From: Pandoraea norimbergensis
Lineage (GTDB): Bacteria > Pseudomonadota > Gammaproteobacteria > Burkholderiales > Burkholderiaceae
NCBI RefSeq assembly: GCF_001465545.3
Contig: NZ_CP013480.3
Coordinates: 5,890,001 to 5,954,000 of the forward strand
Direction of reading: 5' to 3'
DNA: 64,000 nucleotides
Positions 1 to 8,460 of this stretch are shown here, piece after piece. The notes beneath the pieces are model-generated. The model saw only the letters and a program-made list of their open reading frames with translations, was not told where the DNA came from and made no database searches. Every line of letters begins with the position of its first letter. Position 1 is the stretch's first letter. Both the position numbers and the translations under genes were made by a program.

Positions 1-510
1 GCGAATGAAGCCCATGTCCAGCATGCGGTCTGCCTCGTCGAGCACGAGGATTTCCACGGCCGACAGGTCGACGGTCTTCTGCTGCATGTGGTCGAGCAGA
101 CGGCCCGGCGTGGCGACGAGAATATCGACACCGCGCGCCAGTTGACGCACCTGCGGCACCATCGACACGCCGCCGAAGACGGTCATCGACGTGAGGGGCA
201 GGTACTTGCCGTATTGCGTGACGCTCTCTTCGACTTGCGCGGCCAGCTCACGCGTGGGCGTGAGCACGAGGGCGCGCACGCGGCGTTTGCCGTTGGCGGC
301 AGCGGGGGCTGCACGCGAGGAGAGCATTTGCAGGATCGGCAGCGTGAAGCCTGCCGTCTTGCCGGTACCGGTTTGGGCACCGGCGAGAAGATCGCCGCCT
401 TGCAGGACAGCCGGAATCGCTTGTTGTTGAATCGGGGTCGGTTGTGTGTAGCCGAGATCGCTGACTGCACGCAGGATGTCGGCCGATAGGCCGAGCGTTT
501 CAAAAGACAT
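1..510 (-). CDS. rhlE: DEAD-box ATP-dependent RNA helicase, RhlE type (partial, 3' end outside window)
   Basis: The first 170 codons of a DEAD-box helicase are visible, read on the minus strand from the ATG at 510 and running off the left edge. In order they show a Q motif ([14 protein letters not shown]), Walker A (AQTGTGKT), motif Ia (PTRELAAQV), the TPGR motif and the DEAD motif ([13 protein letters not shown]). The N-terminus MSFETLGLS and the short distance to the Q motif match RhlE proteins, which remodel RNA during ribosome maturation and mRNA turnover. The C-terminal RecA domain and any basic tail cannot be seen. No strong ribosome binding site precedes the ATG, but the start sits where RhlE proteins normally begin. 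The family call is firm. The RhlE subgroup is inferred from the N-terminal part alone. Confidence 0.88.
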   Translation of the reverse strand, partial: MSFETLGLSADILRAVSDLGYTQPTPIQQQAIPAVLQGGDLLAGAQTGTGKTAGFTLPILQMLSSRAAPAAANGKRRVRALVLTPTRELAAQVEESVTQYGKYLPLTSMTVFGGVSMVPQVRQLARGVDILVATPGRLLDHMQQKTVDLSAVEILVLDEADRMLDMGFIR

Positions 511-837
511 ATAAAGACCAATGCGCGGACTCCACGATGTGTGTCCCCGCGCGTATCGATTGATTGTTCTTGATGGAAAGCCCGCGTCGGGCGTGCGACG
601 CACGTCGCGCTCATTTTGGGCGACGCGTCTGAAGACGCCGGCAAGACGACCCGCCGGCTGACTATGTGTCTAGCGGCTTGGCGGGCGAGGCCGTCGCGGG
701 TACGGCCGTGTCTTGAAAGGGCGTAGTTTACCACGCGCCCCTTGCGCGAGTCAGGTGACATCCCACAGCGCTTTCGCGAGCGCGGGCCAAGCCGCTACAC
801 TGACGCCATTCTCCCGACGCCCAGGTGGCCCGTTCCC
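511..837. other. Divergent intergenic region, rhlE / LysR
   Basis: This 327-base spacer separates the minus-strand helicase gene from the plus-strand LysR gene. It must hold both promoters. I see no convincing -35/-10 pair, no repeat and no RNA gene. An upstream in-frame ATG at 742 would extend the LysR protein, but the added residues do not look like a helix-turn-helix N-terminus. Confidence 0.5.
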
Positions 838-1773
838 GTGCGATTCGATCTGACCGACCTGCGCCTGTGCCTGCTCGTGGCCGAGGCCGGCAGCATTACC
901 GGAGGGGCCGAACGTGCCCATCTGACCCTTGCCTCCGCCAGTGCCCGCATTCGCGGGCTGGAAGAGACGCTGGGGGTCGCCCTGTTCATGCGCCACCGTC
1001 AGGGCGTCATCCCGACACCGGCCGGGCGCGCCCTGCTCGCCCACGCCCGCCGGGTGCTCGCCCAGATCGAGCAGATGCGCGGCGAACTCGGCGAGTACGC
1101 GGCGGGCCTCAAGGGCAACGTGCGCATTGCGTCGAACACGGTCGCCATGTCCGAATTCCTGCCCGATCTGCTGGGCGCGTTCCTCGCGGAGCATCCGAAT
1201 GTGGAAATTGCTCTGCGCGAACAGACCAGCCCCGCTGTCGTGCAGGCCGTGCTCGAAGGCGCGGCGGATATCGGCGTCGTCTCCGACTGGATCGAGCTGA
1301 CCGGGCTTGAAACCGTGCCGTTCCGGCAAGACCGGCTGGTGGTCGTCACGCCACCGGGTCATGCGCTGACACAACGCGACGCGGTCGCCCTCATCGACAT
1401 TCTCGACGCCGAATTCATCGGTCTGCCCGAGCACAGCGCCTTGGCCGAGCATCTCGACGGCCACGCGAAGCGTGCCGGGCGGCCGCTGCGCTACCGGCTG
1501 CGGCTGCGCGACTTCGACAGCTTGTGCCGGGCCGTCGCAGCAGGTGCCGCGCTCGGTATCGTGCCGCTCAGCGCCGCCCGGCGCTCGGCGGCAACGCTGG
1601 GCATCGGCATGGTGCCGCTCTCAGATGCCTGGGCGCTGCGCACGCTGGTGCTGTGTGTGCGCGAGCGCGACGCCCTGCCCGTCTACGCCCTCCAGTTGCT
1701 CGACCGGCTGCAAGGGCCTGCCATCCATTCGGCAGACACGACCGTCGGCACAAACAAAAACGGCACGACGTAA
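838..1773 (+). CDS. LysR-family transcriptional regulator
   Basis: A 311-residue LysR-type regulator. The winged helix-turn-helix lies in about residues 5-65 (FDLTDLRLCLLVAEAGSITG, then the ASARIRGLEETLGVALF recognition region). A periplasmic-binding-protein-like effector domain follows from about residue 90. The GTG at 838 is chosen because VRFDLTDLRL aligns with the usual LysR N-terminus. The reading frame is open back to an ATG at 742, but those 32 extra residues are not LysR-like. The protein is divergent from rhlE and converges on the uraA-type permease gene, so the genomic context does not reveal a target. The effector is unknown. Confidence 0.85.
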   Translation: MRFDLTDLRLCLLVAEAGSITGGAERAHLTLASASARIRGLEETLGVALFMRHRQGVIPTPAGRALLAHARRVLAQIEQMRGELGEYAAGLKGNVRIASNTVAMSEFLPDLLGAFLAEHPNVEIALREQTSPAVVQAVLEGAADIGVVSDWIELTGLETVPFRQDRLVVVTPPGHALTQRDAVALIDILDAEFIGLPEHSALAEHLDGHAKRAGRPLRYRLRLRDFDSLCRAVAAGAALGIVPLSAARRSAATLGIGMVPLSDAWALRTLVLCVRERDALPVYALQLLDRLQGPAIHSADTTVGTNKNGTT

Positions 1774-1788
1774 TCGCCGTGCCGCTCG

Positions 1789-1832
1789 TTTAATGCTCGT
1801 TTAATGCTCGCTTGATGTTCGTTTGATGCTGG
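1789..1832. repeat. 11-bp tandem repeat, four copies
   Basis: Four consecutive 11-bp units lie between the convergent LysR and permease genes: TTTAATGCTCG twice, then CTTGATGTTCG and TTTGATGCTGG. The first two units are identical and the last two have diverged by two or three bases. The repeat is noncoding and no function can be assigned. Confidence 0.8.
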
Positions 1833-1837
1833 TGTGA

Positions 1838-1867
1838 CGCCGGGAGAAGGCTCGCCCGGCGCGTTTC
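1838..1867. terminator. Possible terminator hairpin between convergent genes
   Basis: A perfect 7-bp GC stem, CGCCGGG at 1838-1844 and CCCGGCG at 1855-1861, is followed on the plus strand by a short T run (GCGTTT). It lies downstream of the LysR stop at 1773 and beyond the permease stop at 1881 on the other strand, so it could stop either transcript. A second hairpin, CGGCAC at 1761-1766 with GTGCCG at 1779-1784, spans the LysR stop codon. Confidence 0.4.
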
Positions 1868-1880
1868 CTGCCAAGACTGC

Positions 1881-3188
1881 TTACATCGCCGCCGGCGTCG
1901 AAACACCGCGTCCGCGCAGTAGAGCGTACAGGATGATGGCGCCGAACGTCGCGCAGCCGATGCCGCCCAACGAGAAGTTGCCGAACTTCAGCGTGAAGTC
2001 ACCGGCACCGAGCACCAGCGTGACTGCCGCCACGATCAGGTTGCGGTTATCCGAGAAATCCACCTTGTTCTGCACCCAGATGCGCGCGCCGGCCACCGTA
2101 ATCAGGCCGAACACCACGATCGACACGCCACCGAGCACCGGGCCCGGAATCGTCTGGATCACCGCGCCGAACTTCGGCGAGAAGCCCAGCACCAGCGCAA
2201 TCACCGCCGCCACGGCAAACACCACCGTCGAATAGATCTTCGTGACCGCCATCACGCCGATGTTCTCGGCGTAAGTCGTCACACCGGTACCGCCTACGCT
2301 GCCCGACACGATCGTCGCCAGACCGTCGCCGAGGAAGGCGCGGCCCATGTAGCGGTCCAGATTCTGACCGGTCATGGCGCTCACGGCCTTGATGTGGCCC
2401 AGATTTTCCGCGACCAGAATGATGGCGATCGGCGCCAGCAGCACCATGGCTTCCGGCTTGAACACCGGCGCAGCAAAGTGCGGCAGGCCGAACCAGGCCG
2501 CATTGGCGACGATCGAGAAGTCGATCGGCTTGCCAAGACCCATGCCGTTGGTGAGCACCGCGTACAGCACATAGGCGAGCAGCAGGCCGACGAGAATCAG
2601 CAGACGCTGCACCATGCCGCGCGCAAACACGGCCACGAGGCCAACGCTCAGCACCGTCGCGAGCGCCATCCATGTGTCGAAGCTGGTGGCCGAGACACCC
2701 TTCACCGCCACCGGCGCGAGGTTCAGGCCGATCACGGCAACGACCGCACCGGTGACCACCGGGGGCATGAGCGCCTCGATCCAGCGGGTGCCGACCACCA
2801 TGACGATCAGGCCGATGATGGCGTACAGCACACCGCACGCGATGATGCCGCCGAGCGCGACGGGAATATTCAGGTTCGGTCCGCTACCGGCGTAACCCGT
2901 CACTGAGATGACGAGGCCGATGAAGGCGAAGCTCGACCCGAGGTAGCTGGGCACGCGCCCGCCGACGAGCACGAAGAACAGCAACGTGCCGATGCCCGAC
3001 ATGAAGATGGCGAGGTTCGGATCGAAACCCATGAGCAACGGGGCCAGCACGGTCGAGCCGAACATGGCGACCACGTGCTGGACGCCCATGGCGATGGTCT
3101 GCGGCCACGGCAGGCGTTCGTCGGGCGCGATGACGCGTCCGGACGCCGTGTCCCGTTGCTGCCATTTGGGGAAATAACCCTCTGCCAT
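1881..3188 (-). CDS. uraA: Nucleobase:cation symporter-2 family permease (uracil permease UraA-like)
   Basis: A 435-residue polytopic membrane protein of the NCS2 family, which imports uracil or xanthine by proton symport. Family signatures are an N-terminal LPWPQTIAMGVQHVVAMFGS segment, the YLGSSFAFIG loop and the AENLGHIKAVSAMTGQN substrate-region motif. The start at 3188 is chosen because AGGAGA lies just upstream of this ATG and MAEGYFPKW precedes the first helix. The open frame runs further upstream through a low-complexity Pro/Ala stretch, which is the translated 12-bp repeat and not protein. UraA is preferred over the xanthine and urate permeases by the overall pattern, but substrate specificity is inferred. 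The gene stands alone between convergent and same-strand neighbours. Confidence 0.85.
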   Translation of the reverse strand: MAEGYFPKWQQRDTASGRVIAPDERLPWPQTIAMGVQHVVAMFGSTVLAPLLMGFDPNLAIFMSGIGTLLFFVLVGGRVPSYLGSSFAFIGLVISVTGYAGSGPNLNIPVALGGIIACGVLYAIIGLIVMVVGTRWIEALMPPVVTGAVVAVIGLNLAPVAVKGVSATSFDTWMALATVLSVGLVAVFARGMVQRLLILVGLLLAYVLYAVLTNGMGLGKPIDFSIVANAAWFGLPHFAAPVFKPEAMVLLAPIAIILVAENLGHIKAVSAMTGQNLDRYMGRAFLGDGLATIVSGSVGGTGVTTYAENIGVMAVTKIYSTVVFAVAAVIALVLGFSPKFGAVIQTIPGPVLGGVSIVVFGLITVAGARIWVQNKVDFSDNRNLIVAAVTLVLGAGDFTLKFGNFSLGGIGCATFGAIILYALLRGRGVSTPAAM

Positions 3189-3314
3189 ATCGATCTTCTC
3201 CTGTGTGTCGTGCGCAAGGTGGGCCAATGAAACTGGCGGCAGTGTACGGAGCGCCAGACCGGAAGGCAAGGCGAGAAAAAGCGGTGCGGGCGGGGATACA
3301 ACGGCGGGGCGAAT

Positions 3315-3374
3315 GGCGAGCTGAGCGGCGAGCTGAGCGGCGGGGTGAGCGGGCGGCTGAGCGGGCGGCTGAGC
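3315..3374. repeat. 12-bp GC-rich tandem repeat, five copies
   Basis: Five 12-bp units run head to tail upstream of the permease gene: GGCGAGCTGAGC twice, GGCGGGGTGAGC once, GGGCGGCTGAGC twice. The repeat lies between the 5' end of the permease gene and the 3' end of acvB. It is noncoding under the start chosen for the permease. Confidence 0.8.
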
Positions 3375-3425
3375 AGCCATGCAGGCGGCGGCATCCGGAG
3401 TGCCGCCGCCTTGTGTAACGGGCGC

Positions 3426-5228
3426 TCAGTGCTTGCCGACGCCTTCGAGAATCAGATCGGCCAGCCGTGTGTAATTGCCGTCGAAATGGTGACCCCCGGG
3501 CATTTTGACGATCTGCACGCGCTTGGGGTCGAGGCCGGGGCAATTGCTGTCGTCCTCGTCCGCGCCGTACACGCACATGGCCAGCCCGTCGGGCAGGCGT
3601 TCGACCTCGGGGCGGATCGGCAGGCCGTTCTGGCTGGACATCACCCAGTTGGTCATGCGGAATTCGAAGTCCGCCTTCTGCCCCAGCCCCATCAGCACGA
3701 GCAGCGCCACGCGCTCCTTGCTGACCGGTGGCATGCGGTTGACCATGAACGGCAGCACATCCGCGCCTTGCGAATAACCGATGAGAATCACGCGCTTCTT
3801 GTTCCAGCGCGTCTGATAGAAGCGCACCAGCCGGTCGATATCGAGCGCGCCCGACGCGGGTGTGCGCGCCGACCAGAAGTAGCGCAGCGAGTCGATGCCG
3901 ACCACCGGCAGGCCGTGCGCGGCGAGCGCCCCCGCGACGTCGCGGTCCAGCCCGGCCCAGCCGCCATCACCCGACAGCAGAATCGCGAACGCATCGGCCA
4001 TGTTGGCCGCTGGCTTGCCCGTCGCGGCGACTTCGATCACCGGCAGGTCGGCCACGGCGGCAGGTGGGCGCACCGTCCCCGCTACGTGATGCGCATTGAG
4101 CCGCTTGAACGCGTTCTTGTATTGCGTGGCCCAGTCGGCCAGTACCGGCGTGTTCCCGCCCGGTGAGGCGTCCGCCCCATCGCCCTGACTGCCGAGACTG
4201 CCCGCCAGACCGCCCACGACCCAACTGGCGTTCGAGGCGCGCGCAACAAAGCCTTGGGCGAGACGATCCGAGCAACGCGGTGCACGCGCAACGGGGTTCC
4301 CCGCCGGGCCACTCATGGCCAGCCACGGTGCCCCCAATGCGGGCGCGGGCAGCAGACGCATCGGCGCGCCGCCAGCGGTGTGCGTGATGCCGCGTCCGAA
4401 ATGCACGCCTTCGCCCTGACACAGCGGCTTGGCCATCGGCAGCACCGGGCAGAAATCGACCGAGAGCGCGCCGGAGAAGGTTTCGCTCTTGGCCTGCGCG
4501 AGCATCGCGTAGGCGAACGTCCCGCCGACGCCATCGCCCACGAGAATCGGCGGCGTGTAACCGGGCAGCTTTTCGTAGGCTTCGAGAAAGCGGCCGAAGT
4601 TGTCCAGATCGCCCGACGGGAAGACACACGCGCCGTCATCCTTCGTGAAATTCGCCATCAGCCGGGCGGTGTCGATGCCTGCCACGATGGCCCCGGTGTC
4701 GACGAGGGCGCGGGCCATGCGCTCGGCACGCGGCGTCCAGCCGTCGTCATCCGAGAGGAACAGCACCGTGGCGTTCGGCTCGCCCGTCGGCCGGAAGACC
4801 GGCACGTTCTCGAAGCGGCCATGCGAGATGACTTCCGTCGCCGCACCGCGCGACGCCGCAGCACCGGCCGCCGCAGCCGCAGCAGGCGCCATGACGGGCG
4901 CGGTGACGCTCGAGGCAACCGAAGGCGGCACAGCGACCGGGCCCGCCTTCGGGGCAGGCTTGAGCACGTTGCGCGCCTTCGCAGCCTGTTCCGCAGAGCG
5001 GGCAGACGCGGCGGACGCAAGATCGGCGTGTGTGACTGTCTGCGACGATTGGGGCGCTGGAGCCGATTGCGCCAGCGTCTGTGCGTTTGCCAACCCGCTC
5101 ACGGTCAGTGGCAGAAACAACGCCGCGGCCAGCCACACGCCACGTCCGCCGCCGTGCTTCCCCCCTGCCGTCGCCATTGCGCGGTGTTTCCCCTGCGTTC
5201 GATCCATTCGATCTGTCCGATCCGTCAT
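3426..5228 (-). CDS. acvB: AcvB/VirJ-family periplasmic hydrolase (lysyl-phosphatidylglycerol hydrolase type)
   Basis: A 600-residue exported protein with a hydrophobic signal segment (WLAAALFLPLTVSG) after a short basic N-terminus, followed by two VirJ-like alpha/beta-hydrolase units. The C-terminal unit carries the VirJ hallmark LLSGDGGWAGLDRDVAG, the nucleophile elbow GYSQG, an acidic YGADEDD segment and GGHHFDG with a candidate catalytic histidine. In the N-terminal unit the elbow reads GDGVGG, so its serine is missing and that half is probably not catalytic. The ATG at 5228 overlaps the mprF stop as ATGA, which fixes the start and implies coupling. In Agrobacterium AcvB hydrolyses aminoacylated phosphatidylglycerol made by the adjacent LpiA/MprF. 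The same pairing here supports that role. Confidence 0.85.
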   Translation of the reverse strand: MTDRTDRMDRTQGKHRAMATAGGKHGGGRGVWLAAALFLPLTVSGLANAQTLAQSAPAPQSSQTVTHADLASAASARSAEQAAKARNVLKPAPKAGPVAVPPSVASSVTAPVMAPAAAAAAGAAASRGAATEVISHGRFENVPVFRPTGEPNATVLFLSDDDGWTPRAERMARALVDTGAIVAGIDTARLMANFTKDDGACVFPSGDLDNFGRFLEAYEKLPGYTPPILVGDGVGGTFAYAMLAQAKSETFSGALSVDFCPVLPMAKPLCQGEGVHFGRGITHTAGGAPMRLLPAPALGAPWLAMSGPAGNPVARAPRCSDRLAQGFVARASNASWVVGGLAGSLGSQGDGADASPGGNTPVLADWATQYKNAFKRLNAHHVAGTVRPPAAVADLPVIEVAATGKPAANMADAFAILLSGDGGWAGLDRDVAGALAAHGLPVVGIDSLRYFWSARTPASGALDIDRLVRFYQTRWNKKRVILIGYSQGADVLPFMVNRMPPVSKERVALLVLMGLGQKADFEFRMTNWVMSSQNGLPIRPEVERLPDGLAMCVYGADEDDSNCPGLDPKRVQIVKMPGGHHFDGNYTRLADLILEGVGKH

Positions 5229-7984
5229 TTCGTAATCATCCCTTTCCAGCCGCCCCCGACAAGCGCCGCCACGTCGGCGAGTGTGAGCATCGGCGCGAGT
5301 CCGCCCGGCGTCATCAGATAGCGCGCCTCCCATTGCGGATCGAATTTGTCCTTGAAGCTGCGCAGCCCGCGGAAGTTGTAGAACCGTGCCCCGTGCGCAA
5401 ACATCATTCGCCCGAAGCGATGCCACCGCGGCGCGAGCTGGTGCGTCACCATGCCCGACATCGGCGCCATGCCCAGCCCGAAGCGCTGATACCCCTGCGC
5501 CTTGAAGTGCAGCATCAGATTAGCGAACAGAAAGTCCATCGTGCCGGCGGGCGCATCCGGCACCTGACGCATCAGGTCGATGCTCGCCTCGATGCGCTGC
5601 ACGTCCGGGCACATCAGCGTCGCAAACGCGACCAGCCGGCCTTCGCGCCGCACCAGCGCCACGGGTTGCCGTGCCACGTAGGTGTCGGTGAACGCCCCCA
5701 GCGAGAAGCCCTTTTCTCGCGTGTGCTGTCGCGCGAGCCACGCGTCGGACACCGCGCGCATCTCGGGCAGATGCGGCGGCACATCGGCGGGAGCAACGAT
5801 TTCCAGCGAGAGTCCTTCGCGCTCGCCGCGCGCCACGCCATGTCGCAAATTCGCGCGGCGCGAGCCTTGCAGCCCGAACTCAGGCAGCGAAACGAACGCC
5901 TCCTCACCGAGCTTGTACGCACGCAACCCTGCATCGATATAGAGCGGCAGCGCCTGCGGACGTGTCTTGTAGAACGCCGCACGCCCGCCATGCGAGTCCG
6001 CCAGCTCGATGAAACGCCAGATCAACTCCGGCCATTCCTTCTGATCTCCCACCGGATCAGCGAGCGACACCCACGAGCGCCGATGCTTCGCATACATGAT
6101 GAAAGCGTTGCCCGACGGCGAGAACAGGAAGCTCTTGTCGCCCATGAGCGCGAGACAGGCGTCGGCAGCCGGCTGCTTCTGAATCACCGCACGCGCGCGC
6201 GCCAGTTCTTCTTCACTCGCGGGCACCATCGCCCCGGCCGACTGACGCAGCAATTGCCACAGCGACAGGCCCAGACCGATGACGGCCACCACCATCAGCG
6301 CCCGCATCGAGCGTGGCGCGTCGCCATCGAACGTGAATTGCCACCAGAGTTGATTCGCGTAACCCACGCGCCGGTACGACATGAACATCAGCCACGTACA
6401 CGCGCCAAGTACCGAGAGCACGGCGATGATCCAGCCCGGCTCGAACGTCTGCGTGAAGAGCGACGAGCGCCGGTCGAACTGTTTGCGCGAGACCAGCAGC
6501 AGCGTGGCCAGCACGGCCAGTACGAAGCACTCCGACAACGCGATGCCCTTCGGAATCGCGAGCACCGCCGCCACAATCGTCAGCCCGAGCGAGCCCCACC
6601 ATGCGGCATCCAGCCGATGCAGCAGGCCGCGCGCAAGAAACAGCATCGACAGCCCCGCCACACTGCCCAGCAAGTGCGAGACCTCGACGAGAAACAGCGG
6701 CACGTGCTGGCGCAGAAAGTCTTCAGCGTCGCGCGTGGCGGGCGTCACGCCGGAGATCAGCAGCATGACGCCGGCCACGAGCGTGAGCGCCGCCAATACG
6801 CCGGGGAAGAGCCGCACGGCGGCACGCCCGATGGGGGCCGCCGGACTTTGCCGGAATTCGAACCACGCCAGCAGGCAGGCCGCGAGCATGAGCGGCAGCA
6901 AATAGTAGATACCGCGATAGAGCACCAGCGCCCCGGCCACCTGACTCACTGGCGCGTGCCCGTTGGTGGCGAGCAGAATCACGGCCTCGAACACGCCCAC
7001 ACCGCCCGGCACGTGGCTGAGCACGCCCAGCGCCATGGCGATGGCATAGAAGACCACGAACGTCGGCAGATCCACCACACCGGCGGGCAGCAGGCACCAC
7101 AGCGCCGCCGCGGCCATGCCGAGATCGGCGGCCGAGATCAGCAGTTGCCGCAACGCGAGACGCAGCGGCGGCAGGGGGATATCCCAGCGGCCGAAGAGCG
7201 CGACCGTGCGCTTGCGGGCGCACAGCGCGAGGAACCAGCCGGACCCGGCAAGCAGCAACAGCGCCGCCAACTGCAACATCCATGCGGGCACCGGCACCAG
7301 CGCCGAAACGCGCGACGCGCCCCACAACATCCCCAGCGACCCGAAGACCGTCATGCCTAAACCGAACGCGCCCGCGTTGAAGGCGACGGCCTGCGCGACC
7401 TTCGACGCATCGACGCCGGCCGCCGCATACATGCGCATGCGCACGGTGCCGCCAGTCAGCACACCCAGCCCGACGGAATTCCCCAGTGCATAAGCGATGA
7501 ACGACGTGAGCATGACCGTCGAGCGCTTGACGGTGGCGCCCGCGAAGCGCAGGCCGGAAATGTCGTAACCGGTGAGTGCCGCGTAGCTCGCGAGGGTTGC
7601 CAGCATGGCAAGCACGAGCCGTGTCACAGGGGTGTCGTGAATCGCGGCGATAACGTCGTCGTAGTGCACGTGACGCAGCATGTGATGCAGCGCGTCGAAG
7701 ACGAAGAGCCCAAGCAGAATGACCCCGGCCGTGATCAGCCAAGGACGTGCGGCGCTCCACGGCAACTGGCGCACCCAGCGCCACCGGGCGGGCAACGCGA
7801 GCAGGGCAACGGGGTCGATATTGGGTGCGGGATCAGATGGCGGGTTGCCCGCCCCCCCGCCACCGGCAGACGCAGTAGCGCTGAGTGAGCCAAGCCCGCT
7901 TGCGGGCGGCATGCCGACAGCGTGGTCAGCGGAATCAGCAGAATCGGCGGGCCGGCTCGGGCGCGCGCGGGTGGGTTCAGTCAT
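5225..7984 (-). CDS. mprF: Bifunctional lysylphosphatidylglycerol synthetase/flippase MprF
   Basis: A 919-residue membrane protein of full MprF length. The N-terminal part, about residues 50-570, contains many hydrophobic helices with the GVGVLTGGTVRMRMY and HVPGGVGVFEAV signatures of the flippase region. The C-terminal part, about 590-900, is the soluble DUF2156 aminoacyl-PG synthase domain, with segments FLFSPSGNAFIMYAKHRRSW, WRFIELADSHGGRAAFY and FYNFRGLRSFKDKFDP. MprF transfers an amino acid from aminoacyl-tRNA to phosphatidylglycerol and flips the product outward, lowering surface negative charge and raising tolerance of cationic peptides and acid. The gene is first in a two-gene unit with acvB (4-bp ATGA overlap). 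The amino acid specificity, lysine or alanine, cannot be read from the sequence. Confidence 0.92.
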   Translation of the reverse strand: MTEPTRARPSRPADSADSADHAVGMPPASGLGSLSATASAGGGGAGNPPSDPAPNIDPVALLALPARWRWVRQLPWSAARPWLITAGVILLGLFVFDALHHMLRHVHYDDVIAAIHDTPVTRLVLAMLATLASYAALTGYDISGLRFAGATVKRSTVMLTSFIAYALGNSVGLGVLTGGTVRMRMYAAAGVDASKVAQAVAFNAGAFGLGMTVFGSLGMLWGASRVSALVPVPAWMLQLAALLLLAGSGWFLALCARKRTVALFGRWDIPLPPLRLALRQLLISAADLGMAAAALWCLLPAGVVDLPTFVVFYAIAMALGVLSHVPGGVGVFEAVILLATNGHAPVSQVAGALVLYRGIYYLLPLMLAACLLAWFEFRQSPAAPIGRAAVRLFPGVLAALTLVAGVMLLISGVTPATRDAEDFLRQHVPLFLVEVSHLLGSVAGLSMLFLARGLLHRLDAAWWGSLGLTIVAAVLAIPKGIALSECFVLAVLATLLLVSRKQFDRRSSLFTQTFEPGWIIAVLSVLGACTWLMFMSYRRVGYANQLWWQFTFDGDAPRSMRALMVVAVIGLGLSLWQLLRQSAGAMVPASEEELARARAVIQKQPAADACLALMGDKSFLFSPSGNAFIMYAKHRRSWVSLADPVGDQKEWPELIWRFIELADSHGGRAAFYKTRPQALPLYIDAGLRAYKLGEEAFVSLPEFGLQGSRRANLRHGVARGEREGLSLEIVAPADVPPHLPEMRAVSDAWLARQHTREKGFSLGAFTDTYVARQPVALVRREGRLVAFATLMCPDVQRIEASIDLMRQVPDAPAGTMDFLFANLMLHFKAQGYQRFGLGMAPMSGMVTHQLAPRWHRFGRMMFAHGARFYNFRGLRSFKDKFDPQWEARYLMTPGGLAPMLTLADVAALVGGGWKGMITK

Positions 7985-8278
7985 GTATCGGTCGATCCTT
8001 CGGCCGGTACGACGCCATCATCGAGACGCCGCCCCTAGGGCCTGTGGGCGAGTCGGAGCCAGTAGCCGATAGATTACACCGCGAAACGTGACAGGTCTTG
8101 TCGGTGTGGCGCTGACAGGCCGGCTCAGTAAGCCGCAAAGCCTTATTGGACGGGCCTTTGCGGAGGTTGTCTCGCAAGACGAGAGAGTTCTCGCCGTGCA
8201 ATAGCGACTACGCGTCGGCCGCCGCGCCCGCGCGTTCGGGGCTGGGCGGCTGCGATTGCGTTTGGCTATGGGTGATTT
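7985..8278. other. Intergenic region upstream of mprF and the serine hydrolase
   Basis: This part of the 476-base divergent spacer holds no ORF I can support. It contains one clear stem-loop, CCGCAAAG at 8133-8140 paired with CTTTGCGG at 8156-8163 (8 bp, 15-base loop). The mprF promoter must lie here but no confident -35/-10 pair was found. Confidence 0.5.
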
Positions 8279-8307
8279 TTGGCGATATGTGCAACTTAAT
8301 GTAAAAT
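8279..8307 (+). promoter_or_regulatory. Sigma-70-type promoter for the serine hydrolase gene
   Basis: TTGGCG at 8279-8284 is followed after exactly 17 bases by TAAAAT at 8302-8307. Transcription from here would give a leader of roughly 145 bases before the ATG at 8461. The leader holds a small hairpin, CGAAGT at 8333-8338 with ACTTCG at 8347-8352. Confidence 0.6.
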
Positions 8308-8460
8308 GCGGGCCTTTTGCTAGGTATTTACACGAAGTTTTTCTAGACTTCGATCAACATTGAAGAGCGCCGCAAAGCGGCAAGTGCGCACCCCGAACCA
8401 TTCCGACTCCGAAGAGAGTTGAGTTGATGTCCATCGGATCGTGCGCGGGGGGAATTAAAA

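Noticed and set aside
5081..7360. 759-codon plus-strand frame opposite mprF.
   Set aside because: Composition dominated by Arg, His and Gln, no motif, and it covers the conserved MprF coding sequence.
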